Origin: Rhodeus uyekii
Lineage: Eukaryota; Chordata; Actinopteri; Cypriniformes; Acheilognathidae
Length of the DNA stretch: 64,000 nucleotides
Direction of reading: 5' to 3'
Assembly (NCBI GenBank): GCA_037043235.1
Contig: JAWRVZ010000004.1
Span: 5,979,501 to 6,043,500, forward strand
Made by a program: the position numbers and the translations under genes. Positions 21,561 to 33,850 of this stretch are shown one piece after another; position 1 is the stretch's first letter; each line of letters starts with the position of its first letter. Under the pieces are notes generated by a model. The model was not told the DNA's origin. It saw only the letters and a program-made list of their open reading frames with translations, and searched no databases.

Positions 21561-24040
21561 TATTTTAAAAAAAAAAAAACTCACATAAACATTAAATGAA
21601 TAGATACAAAGTAATACTGCTTTGTAGGAATAGGGTAGTTCTTCACAATAAAAATGCTGTAATTTAATGTGCTGTATTGTTGAACAGCTGCTCAAATGTG
21701 GTTATGCTAATAACTATTTTCTTTCAACCAGTGTTATTATAACTTAAATATTATAATGTTTATTAATATTGCTAAATAATATTTTATTTTCATATGATCT
21801 GTTTTAAATTTAATTTTAGCTGACTTCATTAAATTATAGTTTAATTTTGTAATTTTGTTCTTTTTTTGTCTTTTTTTAAATATATATGTTGTAGTTTAGA
21901 TTGTAAAAAATTTCCTTAGCAATAACTGAAAGAACAATTGTATAAATTTTATTTTATTTCAAGTAACGAATATGTTTTTTATGAGTTTAGACATGCTTTC
22001 AACCAAATCATGAGGCTATTAAACAAAAAATAAAAACTGAAAACAGGGGGATGGGGACGCTTTTGTCTTCCCTTTGGCCAAATAGGAAAACTTCCAAAGT
22101 CACTATCACCATTGTGTGCTATGGATTTGCTTACCAGAGGAAAATACCACCTTGCTTCAGTAGGACATACTTAGAAAAGATTTAGTTATATTGGTGTAGA
22201 CTTGTATTATTCCTGGGTGCAAGAACTCTAAGAATAATCATTTAGCATGTGTGAGTTTCTTTCGGTTTCAGGCCAAAATAGAGGTCAAAAAGAAACTGCT
22301 GGTTGGTCTGTAGCAAAATGCCGTTGCATACAGGTAAGAAAGCTGTTGCTGTAGCGTTACATTGTACCATAATGCTATTAAAGAAGATATAGTACTATAC
22401 AATTTTCAGTTTTCAATCCTGCATTTACAATAACTGTTCTGTTAATAATCCTCTGTTGATCCAACTGTCCATGGGGTCTCAGGCAGGATGCAAAAATGTG
22501 AAAGTACTGTATAATCTGTTGTATAATGTTTTGCTGACAAATAAACATGAATTTCTCTCTCCTGTCAACACAATGAACACAATCAGTAAACACGAAGAGC
22601 GCATCATCAATGTTTAAGTTCAGAATTTAGACCAAACCTAATGTGCATCGGTTAGTGACTCAATCATGCTTGTTTTCCTCTTCATTTACCGTAAAGCCTT
22701 TTATTACTGGTATTTAATTACGATTTACCATCCTCTCTGATGCGACCTGACCATAACTATAGCAAAGGCTTAATACAGATCATAGGTTTTGGTTTGAAGC
22801 ATCAATGAATATACTGATTTAGCATTGTGCATGTGATTCTGGCTGACATGAAGGAGGTAGTTTACCATATTGAGTGTTGTTAGACTCCCCACCAGGGTAA
22901 TTATCTTGCAGATTGCTTCTCGCTAGACATCCTGATACCCTTTCTTGACAACATGCTGGCACCATTAAATCAAGAGAGAGAACAATTCTCTCACATTGAA
23001 CTCATACTGACAAGGATGAAAACTTGATTTTGCTTAAGGTCGATACATGCTATGCATACATCTAAACGGGACCAGATCCAATTTTAGCCATTCAGATGCT
23101 GAATGTCTCATTGAGTTAATTTTATCCCCTACGAAGTCACTCAGGGTTTGTTACAATTTTCTTGAGGGCAAATGGGATTTGAGGATGAAGGTCATACATA
23201 TCCACCACCTTAAAGAAGTGTAAAAAAAAAAAAAAATGCACAGTGCACATAAAAAAGAAGTGTTTCTGAGGAAATAAGTATGACTGGGCCACACAGAACA
23301 GACAAAACAACAAACTAGGGCAGACGGCTTTGAAATTCCCGTCCTTAGCCATGGGATGCTACATAACTCAATAAAACAATCCAAGAACATTTCACAATTG
23401 AAGAAAAAAAGTGATGGGATATCTTGTTCTCAGGGCATGATTTTGAAGAACGTTATTTCGCTCAGTATAAAGAGCGGCTTTGTTTTAAAAATGGTTGAGC
23501 CTGTTATCCCACTGAGTGTTCTATGATGGTAACCACGGGGCGAAGGTAGCCACACAGGTGTAAGTACTGAGGTTAATGGGCAGCAAGTACTTCTCATCTC
23601 TTCTTCTTTTCAATAATTTAAGTGCACAGTTTATGCTTTTCATTTTATTTTTATCTTCATGGATAATTCTAACTGCATTATAAAGATAAGCTAGATGTTT
23701 TAATGAAGTGAATATGTAGAGAATATTTTCATAATGAAAACAATAAACTCTTGAGTCATTTATTAGCCATTTTTAAAAAGACAAAGCTAGGTTGAATCAG
23801 TTCAAAGTCCCTTTAAGGCAAGTCATTTCACCAGGCAGCCATCTATAAAAGGAGTCACTGGTAGCTATTTTAATCCTGCAAGGAAAGCTCCTATGTTTTT
23901 TAATGGGGAAATTTCTCCAAATCTGTTCACCAACCTTACAATTACTTCTCAAATTTGAAATGACCAATGACAAAACAACAACTGTCTCATTTTTATTTTT
24001 TTTGAAATGACAAAACAACAACTGTCTCATATTTTTTTTT
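21561..24040. other. AT-rich intergenic DNA, nothing recognised
   Basis: Homopolymer A and T runs and low-complexity AT sequence at 21561-22000. No coding, RNA or bounded repeat feature was seen. A 30-base direct repeat 'gaaatgacaaaacaacaact' plus 'gtctcatttt' occurs near 23957 and 24003. Confidence 0.5.
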
Positions 24041-24049
24041 TACCATTCT

Positions 24050-24700
24050 CCACTCCAGAGCTCCATCCACGAGGAAACTGTAACTGAGGCAGTCGGACCC
24101 AGTTGCCTGTCAACTTGGCACTATGCTGGAGTTCCTACAAGACAGACAGCTCACCATGTACTACATACTTACAACTGTAGGTGTTACGTCAATCGGGAGA
24201 GATCCCTGAGTTACAGGTTTCCTCTGTTGCACATTGAGGCTGAGGCCAGGAGTATGTGTTAGAGTTCTGGCCTGGGATCTGTCTCTGGTGCTCCTGGGCT
24301 TATCTCAGTTCCCCCCTTTTGAACCAATCAAGGTCTGTTCCTCCCCACTCTTTCATCCCTAATCTTAGGAGATCTCAAGCCCACTAATGCGGCTAACCCT
24401 TTGTACTGCAGGCATTTTGTTTACCCGTCGTGACCAAGAAATGATCTGCAGTCCAGTGCTCACACTGAACGCTTTTGTCCACAGAGCTGAGGCTTATGTA
24501 GTGAGCTACATTTCACCCGGCTGCGGCTTCCAGTTTCCGGCACACCTTTATCCTCCTGGTTCATGACGTCATCATCCCACGACGTGCATTCACATGATCG
24601 TTTCAACTGTGCTTAACAAGACAATCTAAAGCATTCTAATGTTTCGACGCAGCATCTCATTCCCTTTTCTGGGAACTAGGGTTACATACGAAACCTGAAA
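24050..24700 (+). mobile_element. DIRS-like relic, recombinase part and right terminal repeat
   Basis: Around 24265-24330 the plus strand reads WDLSLVLLGLSQFPPFEP, the DIRS tyrosine recombinase motif just before its catalytic region. Bases 24480-24700 align with 29880-30120 (shared 'tttcgacgcagcat', 'ttccctttt/tag', 'ggaa', 'acctgaaa'), identifying the same terminal repeat. Coding capacity is destroyed by frameshifts. Confidence 0.65.
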
Positions 24701-26095
24701 TGTTCTTAGGGTTCCAGTGGCCATAATTAATCTTTGACTGCAGTCTGCAGTCTTAATCTTTCCCCTACTTTTTGCCATAAAATCAAATCAAAGATGACCT
24801 GAATTTATAGCAATTGTTTTGAGTCTTCTGAACAAATGACATCCGGTTATATGTTTATAGTTATTTATTTAGTTTGAAAGCAATCAGATCTTGTCTTGCA
24901 TTGCCAAACTAAAGATGTTGTCCTCTTAAAACTCACACTAAAGAGACCCTTGTGGCAGATATGAACCAGATAATGAGGAGCATCGCCCCATGTCTTCACT
25001 TATACGACTACTTCAAAGGCTCTACGTCTGTGTCAGCAGACCATGTTGATTAAGAATGTTAGCCCTTGCCCGAGCACAGCCCTAAAGCAGCTCTAAAAAC
25101 GCCAACATGTCTGGAAAAAAACTGGTGTCAGCATATGATAGAATCTGTCATGAATCATATGCTAGATTTATACTGCAAGCGGAGTGCAAGCCTGAAGACC
25201 TTAAGGCTAATGAGTGAATATATCTGTCTGTTGAGACAGACAGCGAGAGACTTACTACAGAGATATTATCTGGATAATAAGGACATTTGGGCAACTCACT
25301 TTGACAGCAGCGTGATGAACCACTCAGTCTACTTTTACTCTGGCCTCACACAAACTTGTTATAGTTTTGAGATGAATAAATTATCTTTTAGGATCATTCA
25401 TAAAGTGAAACATCCATTCTCATATGTGTAGTGACAGTTGAATTTCTATACATCAAAACCCATGACATTTTTGATGTTGCACTGCCAATCACAAACTGAT
25501 GAAGATGTTTCCTTAATTTGTATTTTTTGTGTGTGTGTGTGCACGTTTTTTCTTCAGTTGCAACACATTGTGCCTTCTGCAACCCTAGTGGTACCTAGCA
25601 GAATTACACAAATATATTTAATATTTTTCGAATGCCCCTTTCGCGTATTGCATCTCCCCCTAACTCAAACATCACAAACACAGCTCTTATGGGCTCTTGT
25701 GAAGGAAAGTTGCAACAGGTAAAAGTAGGCATAAAAGGTCCAACAAATCAGGAATACCTTTAGCTGTGTTGTAATGTGTCATGACTGAGTAAGTGTAAGA
25801 CATAAAGATCCCCTCGCCTAAGTAGTGCACTGATCTGCTATGGCCTAGCTGGAAAAGGTCACAATGGGACTGGACCAGATATCTAGATTCATTAGAATAA
25901 AATGATTTAGTGGGGAAAAGATTGAACAGATATTTAATAAACAATACCTATATTTGGTTACTTATGAAGATTTTTCTTCTCATAATGTCTATATTAGACA
26001 TTCTGAGCAGAAAAAAATCTTCATAAGTATTGAAAAGGATTTTCACAAGGATTACTTGACTTGTGTCAGCTGAATCATTCAGCCATGCAACTCAA
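24701..26095. other. Non-coding DNA with one strong hairpin
   Basis: No credible gene was seen. A GT microsatellite of about 7 units lies at 25530-25541, and an imperfect long inverted repeat at 25961-26029 is listed separately. Confidence 0.5.
25961..26029. repeat. Imperfect inverted repeat (hairpin)
   Basis: The left arm starts cttatgaagattttt and the right arm ends aaaaatcttcataag. The arms converge on aatgtctatattagacatt at the centre, so nearly the whole 69 bases can fold back on itself. No flanking duplication was recognised. It sits directly before a DIRS RT relic. Confidence 0.7.
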
Positions 26096-26099
26096 GTTC

Positions 26100-26600
26100 A
26101 AGATGTTAACGATGAGTCAATCGTGTCACAGACCAGGTCTGAGGCCTGGTTTGTCAAGATGGATCTCAAGGACGCTTACTTCCATATCTACATCCTTCAA
26201 CAAATCAGGTAGTTCCTAACACTTGCCTTTGGGGGCAAAGCATACAAATACTGGGATCTTCCTAGCCTAGCTTTATCAACCCGCGCCTTCAAAATGCATG
26301 GACGCAGCACTATCACCACTGTAAGTCCAGGGTATCCACGTCCTGAACTATATCAACGATTGGTTGGTTTTAGCTCAGGCGTGACAGTTATCAGTCGGCA
26401 TCAAGTTATCGTCCTTGCTCACATGAAGGAGCTGGGGTTGAGGTTTAATGCAAAGAAGAAGTGTGCTTTCTCCATTACAGACGACCACCATCCCAGGCGT
26501 AGAACCATCCTAAGCTAGACCAAAGCTATCCTGTCAACTGTGAAAAGGATCAAATTAGGCCAGTCACTCACTGTAAAACAGTCCAGATAATGATGGGCCT
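26100..26600 (+). pseudogene. DIRS-like reverse transcriptase relic
   Basis: The plus strand reads KMDLKDAYFHIYILQQ, then LAFGGKAYKYW, and after a gap VLAHMKELGLRFNAKK and GQSLTVKQS. These occur in the order of the fish DIRS reverse transcriptase palm and thumb. The YIDD-box region survives only as INDWLVLAQA-like sequence in a shifted frame ('tatatcaacgattggttggt'). Stops and frameshifts make it non-functional. Confidence 0.8.
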
Positions 26601-27230
26601 CGTAATGTTGGACTCATGCTATAGGTTGAGTTGGAAAGTGAATGATGGTTAATGTTTAAATGGTGCCTAGGGTGCTCAGTCTTTACGCTTTTACATGCGA
26701 TAACCCTATGAACAGCATACTAATTGTTGTCAATTAACAAAAACTTAGTTAAGAGAATACATTTTTAACATAAAAAAGTTTACATATTTCACATTTAAAT
26801 TTGATTTGTCTTCTTTTAGGAGCACACTATATAAATTGCCAAAAAGCCACAAAACTATAATTTTCAATTCATGTTTTTTTAATTTCTTTCCTAAGAGGAA
26901 ACATTTATATCCTTCTATTTTTCAGATTTTTTGATTACTACTTTGCATTTTGTTATCTTTTTGTATATGTGATGATTGAAATATAGATTCTGCCATTCTT
27001 ATCTGAAGTGAATTACTTTCTGATTAGCAATGTGCGATTTGTGAATACATTTTTCTGTTGAGCAGATTCTGTTCTGTGAATAAATTAAACTGGCTCCCAA
27101 ATTAGACTGATGTTTGATCCAGTTCATAGTCCATGATTTGACCATCATGGTTCATGACTTGAAATGAGCAAGGAAAAGTAAAGTGTGACTTATTGAGTTG
27201 TTTAATAATTACTTATTAAATAATTTAATT
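26601..27230. other. AT-rich DNA, nothing recognised
   Basis: No reading frame or repeat boundary could be supported. Confidence 0.5.
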
Positions 27231-27234
27231 AACT

Positions 27235-27480
27235 TAATATTAGGTGATGTGTAAAGACCGAGAATGGTAAGCCAAAGTTGGAATTTGTCCTCTGCATTTA
27301 ACCCATCCATGTAAGTGCACAGACATTAGGAGTTATGAGTAGTGAAAAAACACACACTGCTAACCGTGACACACACCCGGAGCAGTGGGCAGCCACTGTG
27401 ATGCCTGGGGAGCGATTGGAGGTTATTTCCTGCCAGTACTGAGAATTGAGCCAGCAACCTCTGACCCTTAAGCCTTGACA
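27235..27480. repeat. Dispersed fish repeat (SINE-like)
   Basis: Contains 'gaatttgtcctctgcattta' followed by 'acccatcc' and 'cccggagcagtgggcagcc'. I recognise this combination as a very common interspersed sequence in teleost genomes. Class assignment is from memory and uncertain. Confidence 0.5.
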
Positions 27481-27539
27481 TAAAATAACTGGTTCATTGA
27501 AACAAAAAATTTGAAAGGAATTAGTTACTACCACTATTT

Positions 27540-28470
27540 CTTATTAATACCAGTCTTGACCAATCAAAGTGGTATGTGTATGTGTCACGTCAGTATGTAT
27601 TTGCAATTAGGGAAGAGGTGCTGACTTCCTACAGACATGCTGTTCAGTAATACAATCTCTTGCTGGCATTAAGATGAAGCCTGGGCGTCTTCCTGACGAG
27701 CTTGGCATTTATACTTAATTAGGAAAACACTCTGGTCTGCTGAACCTTTAATTACACACCATTCATCCAGCTGCTGGAGATGACCCAGACCAACCCTTTC
27801 CACAATCATCTGAAATTAAGCTTGTTTGGGGAGTGATACATCACTACATATCAAACAAAGTGGTGATAACTGGCCTAAAATAAGTCTGTAGCGAAGGTTA
27901 GAGTCCAGACATCAGCTCCCAAGCTGCTTCAAATATTGATTAGAACGTCCAGCTAATTAAATTACCATTAGTAGGCTACTATTATCAGGATATTATCGCT
28001 TCTCAAAGGAGCTATTAAACTCTTAAACTGCTCTTGACATTTTAAATGAATATAAGCAATCACATAATGCTTTGTTCTACTTTGTTGAACAAGCAGCCAT
28101 GGTTAATCCAGTATAAATCCAGCAGATTAAAAATGGCCAGTGTATTATTCATGTACAGTTTGAGGCTGACCCAGCAACGACACTCTGAGTTAGATGCAGC
28201 GCCAGCTTTGAGTGTCTTCAGAAAAGCTCTGTCGGTTGTGTTTGTGTGAAGCTGGTTGATCTGTGTGTGTGTGAAACAAAAGTATATCTTTCCCTAGCTA
28301 GTTTTAAAAGACAAGGGACTTCCACACCTTTATATTAGTGGCGAACCAACAAGTTTTAGAGTGTGTGCTTCCCCTGCCCTCATTAGAGCTAGCAGGGTTA
28401 TGCTCCTCTTATGTTAGACTTGTTTGGAGCAGAGCGTACAAGGGTCAGTGCTTAAAAATAAAAGAATAAC
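27540..28470. other. Non-coding DNA, nothing recognised
   Basis: Only short frames without family resemblance. No bounded repeat was seen. Confidence 0.45.
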
Positions 28471-28479
28471 CTGACGGTT

Positions 28480-30125
28480 TTTAAAACTTTCGGCGCCCAG
28501 CTACGCGTTCTCAGGGCTCGGATCCCGCTGTTGCCGAGGCTCAGCGACGATCTTTGTTCCAGGGTTCGCATGATACAAAAACATTTGGGTCTGGCAGTGG
28601 GGTTTGAGACGGGCTCTGCCTTATCTCAGCCCTTACCTGGCAGATATGTTCCTATGTCTGGATCTGGAGGCAAGCTTTAGAGCGGTTTCTTTCGACCAGG
28701 CAGGGGCACACTGACATGGCAGTGATCCAGCTCTGAGGAGTTGGACATGTTAGTGTCGAGGCTGCAGAGGAAGTTTCGTCATCTTCCTCCCAAGCCTATG
28801 AGGAGCTTGTCGAGGTTGTGAATCGCGTTGTCTTGCGGTTAAGCATAAAAATATGGCTGCTGAGACTAGGGACGCTAATCCTAATAAATGCATCCAGATG
28901 AACGTCTCCTGTGTGATTCCATCCCAGCGTCAGAGGAAAATCCCCAGAACTGCCCACCAAGCCATCTCTATACTCTATACCCATACTCTGGTGGGCAGAG
29001 CATATTCCGCTTCAACCTGGCAGTGGTAGGCTTATGCACCCTACTTCTACTGCAGGCTTTACAAGCAGAGATGCTCGGGGACCTCGATGAGGCCGAAGGC
29101 TCTTTCTCTATGCCACTACGGAGGGTCCGGAGGGTATATATGTGCTTGGCCTCCGATGGGGCCTAGCGCATAGTTTCGGTCTCTCAAACAAGGATGCTGA
29201 GACCACTCTCCTTTCCAGAGTTTCCCTCGCCATGAGGAAACTGTACACTCCAAGTCAGCTTCACTACAGGGTTGTCTCCTCCAACACAAGAAGTTTACGT
29301 GGCTGCCTTGCTTACTTCAAGCCACGTTTCCTCATGGCTTGAGGCTTCTGTCCTCTCCCCCCTTGGTGATCATGGCCTGGATTTAAGAACAAGGTCATTC
29401 TAGTCTGAGCACTGGATCCCTATGTCCACTAGGTCTTCCTGTGGCATAGGATCAGCAGTTCCACTGCTCGGGACCCTCAAGTGGGCCACGGTATCTAAAC
29501 TACTTTGAGCAAATAGATAGCTGAGGCTATCTCTCTGGCTTAGGAGTCGGTCAGAATTCCTTCTCCACGAGGGTCCGGGCCCACTCCACTAGGAGTGTGG
29601 CTGCCTCTATAGCTTTCTCACAGGGGCCTCCTGTGCTTTTTTTATGCTTCGGTGGGCTAGTCCTTTCCGCACACATTCCAGAGGATCTACCAGCTTTGCC
29701 TCTACTCCACTCCAGGGACAAGGATGCTCTCGTAGTGAGCTGCTACACACCTGCAGCCGGCGTCACTGAGTTAGCGTTGGCTTATAATTCCCCTAGCATT
29801 TCGACACCGCTTGAGTTCCCATGAAAGGGAACCTCTTAGGTTACGTATGCAGTCTTAGTTCCCTAAGGGGGAACGAGGTGCTGCATCATTTGCCTCAGCT
29901 CCTTGCGGCTTGCTTCAGACTATCTCTGAGCTGCCACTTCCAGTTTTCGGTGCCCTTTTATGATCCTAGATATGACGTCACAGACCGGCAACAATCATTC
30001 CAAAATCGTGCGATCGATTTTACAGTGCTTCAAAAGACTATATGCCAAGGCATTGCCCTAGTGTTTTGACGCAGCATATCGTTCCCCTTTAGGGAAATAA
30101 GATTGCATACGTAACCTGAAACGTT
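28480..30125 (+). mobile_element. DIRS-like relic (gag fragment, recombinase fragment, right terminal repeat)
   Basis: At ~29030-29100 the plus strand reads LCTLLLLQALQAEMLGDLDEAEG, matching the fish DIRS Gag pattern 'LHTMAxLQAYQAxLLxDLDxG'. At 29150-29340 there are pieces of the pre-recombinase region. Bases 29820-30125 form the terminal repeat (paired 'ggaacctcttaggttacgta' and 'cgacgcagcatatcgttccc') shared with 24480-24700. The reverse transcriptase is missing, so this is an internally deleted, decayed copy. Confidence 0.65.
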
Positions 30126-31655
30126 TCTTGATTCAATTTGTTTACAGTGTATTAAAAGTAGCGGTACTTTTTCCAATTAAAAAAAATCGTTGCATTGTTT
30201 TAATGCATGCTCAACATTTTTTTTGTAGTAATAAAATAATTACAATTATGAATTTATATTATTTCTTAAATAGTTCTTATTTTTATTATCATCATTTATT
30301 ATTGACATTATTGAAAAGTTACCTGTAATTTACCAAAAATGTTACCTGTCGTTACAATTTCAGCTAAATGATAGTTTTCTGTTTTATTTGGTTGTATTGG
30401 ATTACATTTATGATCAGACATCCTAAATGTAATTCATGCTACTGCAGTGATTTAACCGCAATTGCATGAAGTGACATTAGTACTTTTATTACACAAAAAA
30501 TAATTTACCACTTTAAAAACAGTAGATTAAAATTACTAGTGGCTTGTAAAGCTACATCATCTTCCCGCTATGTTATGTAATTCTAGCCATTTAAATCCCC
30601 CAAAGAGAAACGGCAACATGCCAGGCTTTTGACATTTTTATTAAGCTTTTAACAGGATTATAAAATTCAACACATATGCACCAAACATTTTTCCACATGC
30701 ACAGTTTTAGTATACAAGACAAAACAGTTACTTTTCAATATGAAAATGTTATGTTATATGGAAGTCATCTCACAGAGATTATTCACTAATACATCAGTAT
30801 TAATTTCCCAGGGCCGTGTGCAGTAGAAAACGTCAGGTTATCAATGCTGGCCGACTCTAAAAATATATAGTCACTATTTACATCAGGCCAAGGTATTGTC
30901 ATTTTTCTTTTCAGATTACTTAGAAACATAATTGGATTGTAGCGATAAGATCTGTCATTAACAGCTCAGATTTTCATATCGTATCAAAGTTTTGCCAAAG
31001 GGAAACCATAATGTGAAGAAATGAAACTCACTGATTATACGGCGTACATAAAATTAGGCAAATTAGACTTCACAATTTTAAGAGTATCAAAAAAAATCAT
31101 TGCTATTAAACAACAATTATTGTTTTAGTGTTTATACGCATCATTATGCAGATACTGTAACTGAGGGGCACATTAGAACATCATTGGAGAAAAACAGCAA
31201 ATGGAAAAACTAACGTTTTTGTGAAAAGGGTGTCATAAGCAGCACTATTTTTTTAATTACTGTATAATGAAATACTTATAATACATGTCAAATATCTATT
31301 TTCATTCGCCTATGCTGAAATAAAATTAACAATGAATGCTGTATAAAAGAATGAATTCCAAAAAGATACAATAAACCATAGAAGTAGAAAGAACACTTGA
31401 CTATAAAATAAATGTAAAACTGTTCATAATACTGGCTTTAAATTTAAAAGTCTTTACTTCTGTAATGTAACATAGGGTAGAATTGTATGGAACGTATCCA
31501 TCAGGGATAACTTAGACCAAAAGTGGTCTCATATGAATGGTCTTGACGAATAAGAGAACTTGGTGACATCAGTCAAAATGTAAAAAGTTGTGAGGACCAG
31601 AGCCTATTTGAAACAAGTCATGATGAAAGCAGGAATATGTATCAAGAAATGCTTA
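30126..31655. other. AT-rich DNA, nothing recognised
   Basis: No supported gene or bounded repeat. Confidence 0.45.
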
Positions 31656-31659
31656 AATG

Positions 31660-32160
31660 CATACTGCCATTCAAACTTTTGGTGTCAGTAACGTTTTCTT
31701 TTGAAACACTATTCAGCAAGGATGCATTACATTGATCAAAAGTGACAGCAAAACATTTACAAAAGGTTTCTATTTCGTTTAAATGCTGTTCTTTTGAACT
31801 TTCATCAAAAAAAAGTCCTGAAAAACTGTTTCACGGTTTCAACAAAGATATTAAGCAGCACAACTGTTATCAACATAGATAAGACGTGTATCTTGAACAC
31901 CAAATCAGCATATCTGAATGATTTCTGATCATGAGACTCTAAAGACTGGAGTAATGATGCTGAAAATTCAGCCATCACAGGAATAATATACATTTCAAAA
32001 TATATTACAGTAATAAACATTTATTTTAAAAACGTGTCACAACATTACTGTTTTTATTGTATTTTTGGTCAAATAAATGCAACCTTGGAGACCAAATGAA
32101 ACTTATTTCAAAAACATTAAAAAAATCTCACACCAACCACAAACTTTTGAATGGTAGCGT
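31660..32160. repeat. Dispersed cyprinid MITE-like repeat, full-length copy
   Basis: Ends are inverted: 'tactgccattcaaactttt' at the left and 'aaacttttgaatggtag' at the right. The interior includes 'gcatccttgctgaat'-type sequence and 'gatgctgaaaattcagcc'. Related copies occur at 43150-43385, 48946-49405 and 63041-63967. No coding capacity. Confidence 0.6.
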
Positions 32161-33140
32161 ATGTCTGCATGTCCTGAAATGTAGCAATGTTTCCCTTGCA
32201 CGGACACATATGCGTCTAATTCTTCTTCAAGGAACTTTTCATTGTTCTCTGCATCTTTCAGTTAAATTCAAGACCAAGCACTGAATGGGAGAAAAGGGCA
32301 AGGACATCTCAGACACTCTGAACACAAACTCCACACAAGATGGCTGACAGGAACACCGACATCAGTCAATCAAGAGTCTGCACGGTGACAGAGCAGAAAA
32401 ATCAATATCCCATTGACTGGGCCACTGCAGCCTAATCAAGGTCCCCAGACCTTTATGAAAGCTTGAAGGAGAATAGATAGGCTGTCCTGATTTGGACTCA
32501 GCAGCCTCTTTTCTATCTCCCTCGCTAACTTTTTAAACATGTCTTCATTGGCTTTTCCGCACCTGTTCTAAAGACTTGGACAGGAAGGCTGTGTCACCTT
32601 GGTTCACTACCTTGTGCTTTCTTCTGAATTTGAGAAGAACAAGTGCAAATTATGGACTCTACAGCCTGATACTGCCACGACAGAGCCAGGAACATATTGT
32701 CCAGTGAAGGCACTATTCCTTGGCAGCGAACCTCTGCATTAACAGGTCACCCCTGAAGTGACTTGGCTTCTGGTCTCAATGAGAAATTCAGAATTCAAGG
32801 CGCATTATACGGGTATCAACATAATATATGATCTCCATGTATTGGTAATGTGACTTTTGAACAATAATACTTTTCAACCGACTTTGTAGGGATCTCTGGG
32901 TGAGAGATCACACATTATACGCGTTTGCACGGAAGGCCATTAGAGCTATACAAATTTGGTACGAGTCCCTCTTCCAGCAGTGTTCCACATCTTGTCACTT
33001 AGTTTTTGACAGCTTGCTCTGCAATTTATGTGGCCGTTTACTAACGTGCACAGACAGAAGTACAGCTAGATGTTTATGAGTGGCTTTCAAAAGCTTGCTT
33101 TTCCATATTCAATGCCACATTTTTGGCGTTTTTTTTTTTA
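32161..33140. other. Non-coding DNA, nothing recognised
   Basis: No supported gene or bounded repeat. Confidence 0.45.
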
Positions 33141-33144
33141 CATT

Positions 33145-33850
33145 TTGCCACAGTATATTTTAAAATACCCCTATTATGCTTTTTCAGATACTACTTTTCA
33201 TATATTGTGTTACATAGCTGTTTGTGAATGTAAAAGGTCTGCAAAGTTTCAAAGTTCAAAGTGGGAAAAGGAGCTATCGTCTCCTAAAATATAGCAACAA
33301 TTCTGAACTGCCTGAAAGGAGTTGTCAGTAATTGCAGTCTTACTTCCTGCACAAACCAGTAGACGTTGGTTTGTAACAAATCTACATAATCCAAGCCCAT
33401 GGCCTTCATTGGCTGCCCACAAACAACATCTATTTGAACCTGCCCTCAAACACTATATTGTAGCTGATGCCTGGAAAAGTTTTTTTGTGAAAGTAAATCC
33501 ACTTCAGAAAGGCTGAGGACTCGGGCTGGACGTCTTAAAGCCACCGCTAACATTACTGTTCTTATCAGTGTGTATAAAACTGCTGAGGAAGCCTCGGGGG
33601 GTCCGAAATTCAGATATGGTAATTGTTGTTTAGTTTCCAATACGTGCTGTGAGCTGTAGATCAATCACAACAGACTAAGCCGTCTAACCAATCAGAACAC
33701 AGTAAGCTCACGGAAAGGAGGGGCAGACTGAATCCTTTATCGATCCGTTTCAGACACTGAGAAAAGAGCGGATGCTGCAATGTGTATTATGAGAAAATTA
33801 AAGTTGATGACCTTCGATGCATGTAACATTTTTGTAGGAGACAAAGTTAG
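33145..33850. repeat. Dispersed cyprinid repeat
   Basis: Starts with 'cccctattatgctttttc', contains 'aaaggtctgcaaagtttcaa', 'gatgcctggaaaag' and 'ggtccgaaattcagatatgg', and ends near 'tatgagaaaattaaagttga'. I recall this ordered set as an abundant interspersed repeat of zebrafish and relatives. The segment at 43805-44070 starts similarly. Not classified further. Confidence 0.5.

Noticed and set aside
33446..33664. Minus-strand frame with a hydrophobic stretch as possible contactin GPI-signal exon
   Set aside because: The DNA belongs to a dispersed cyprinid repeat (33145-33850), and no family-like sequence or fitting splice phase was convincing.
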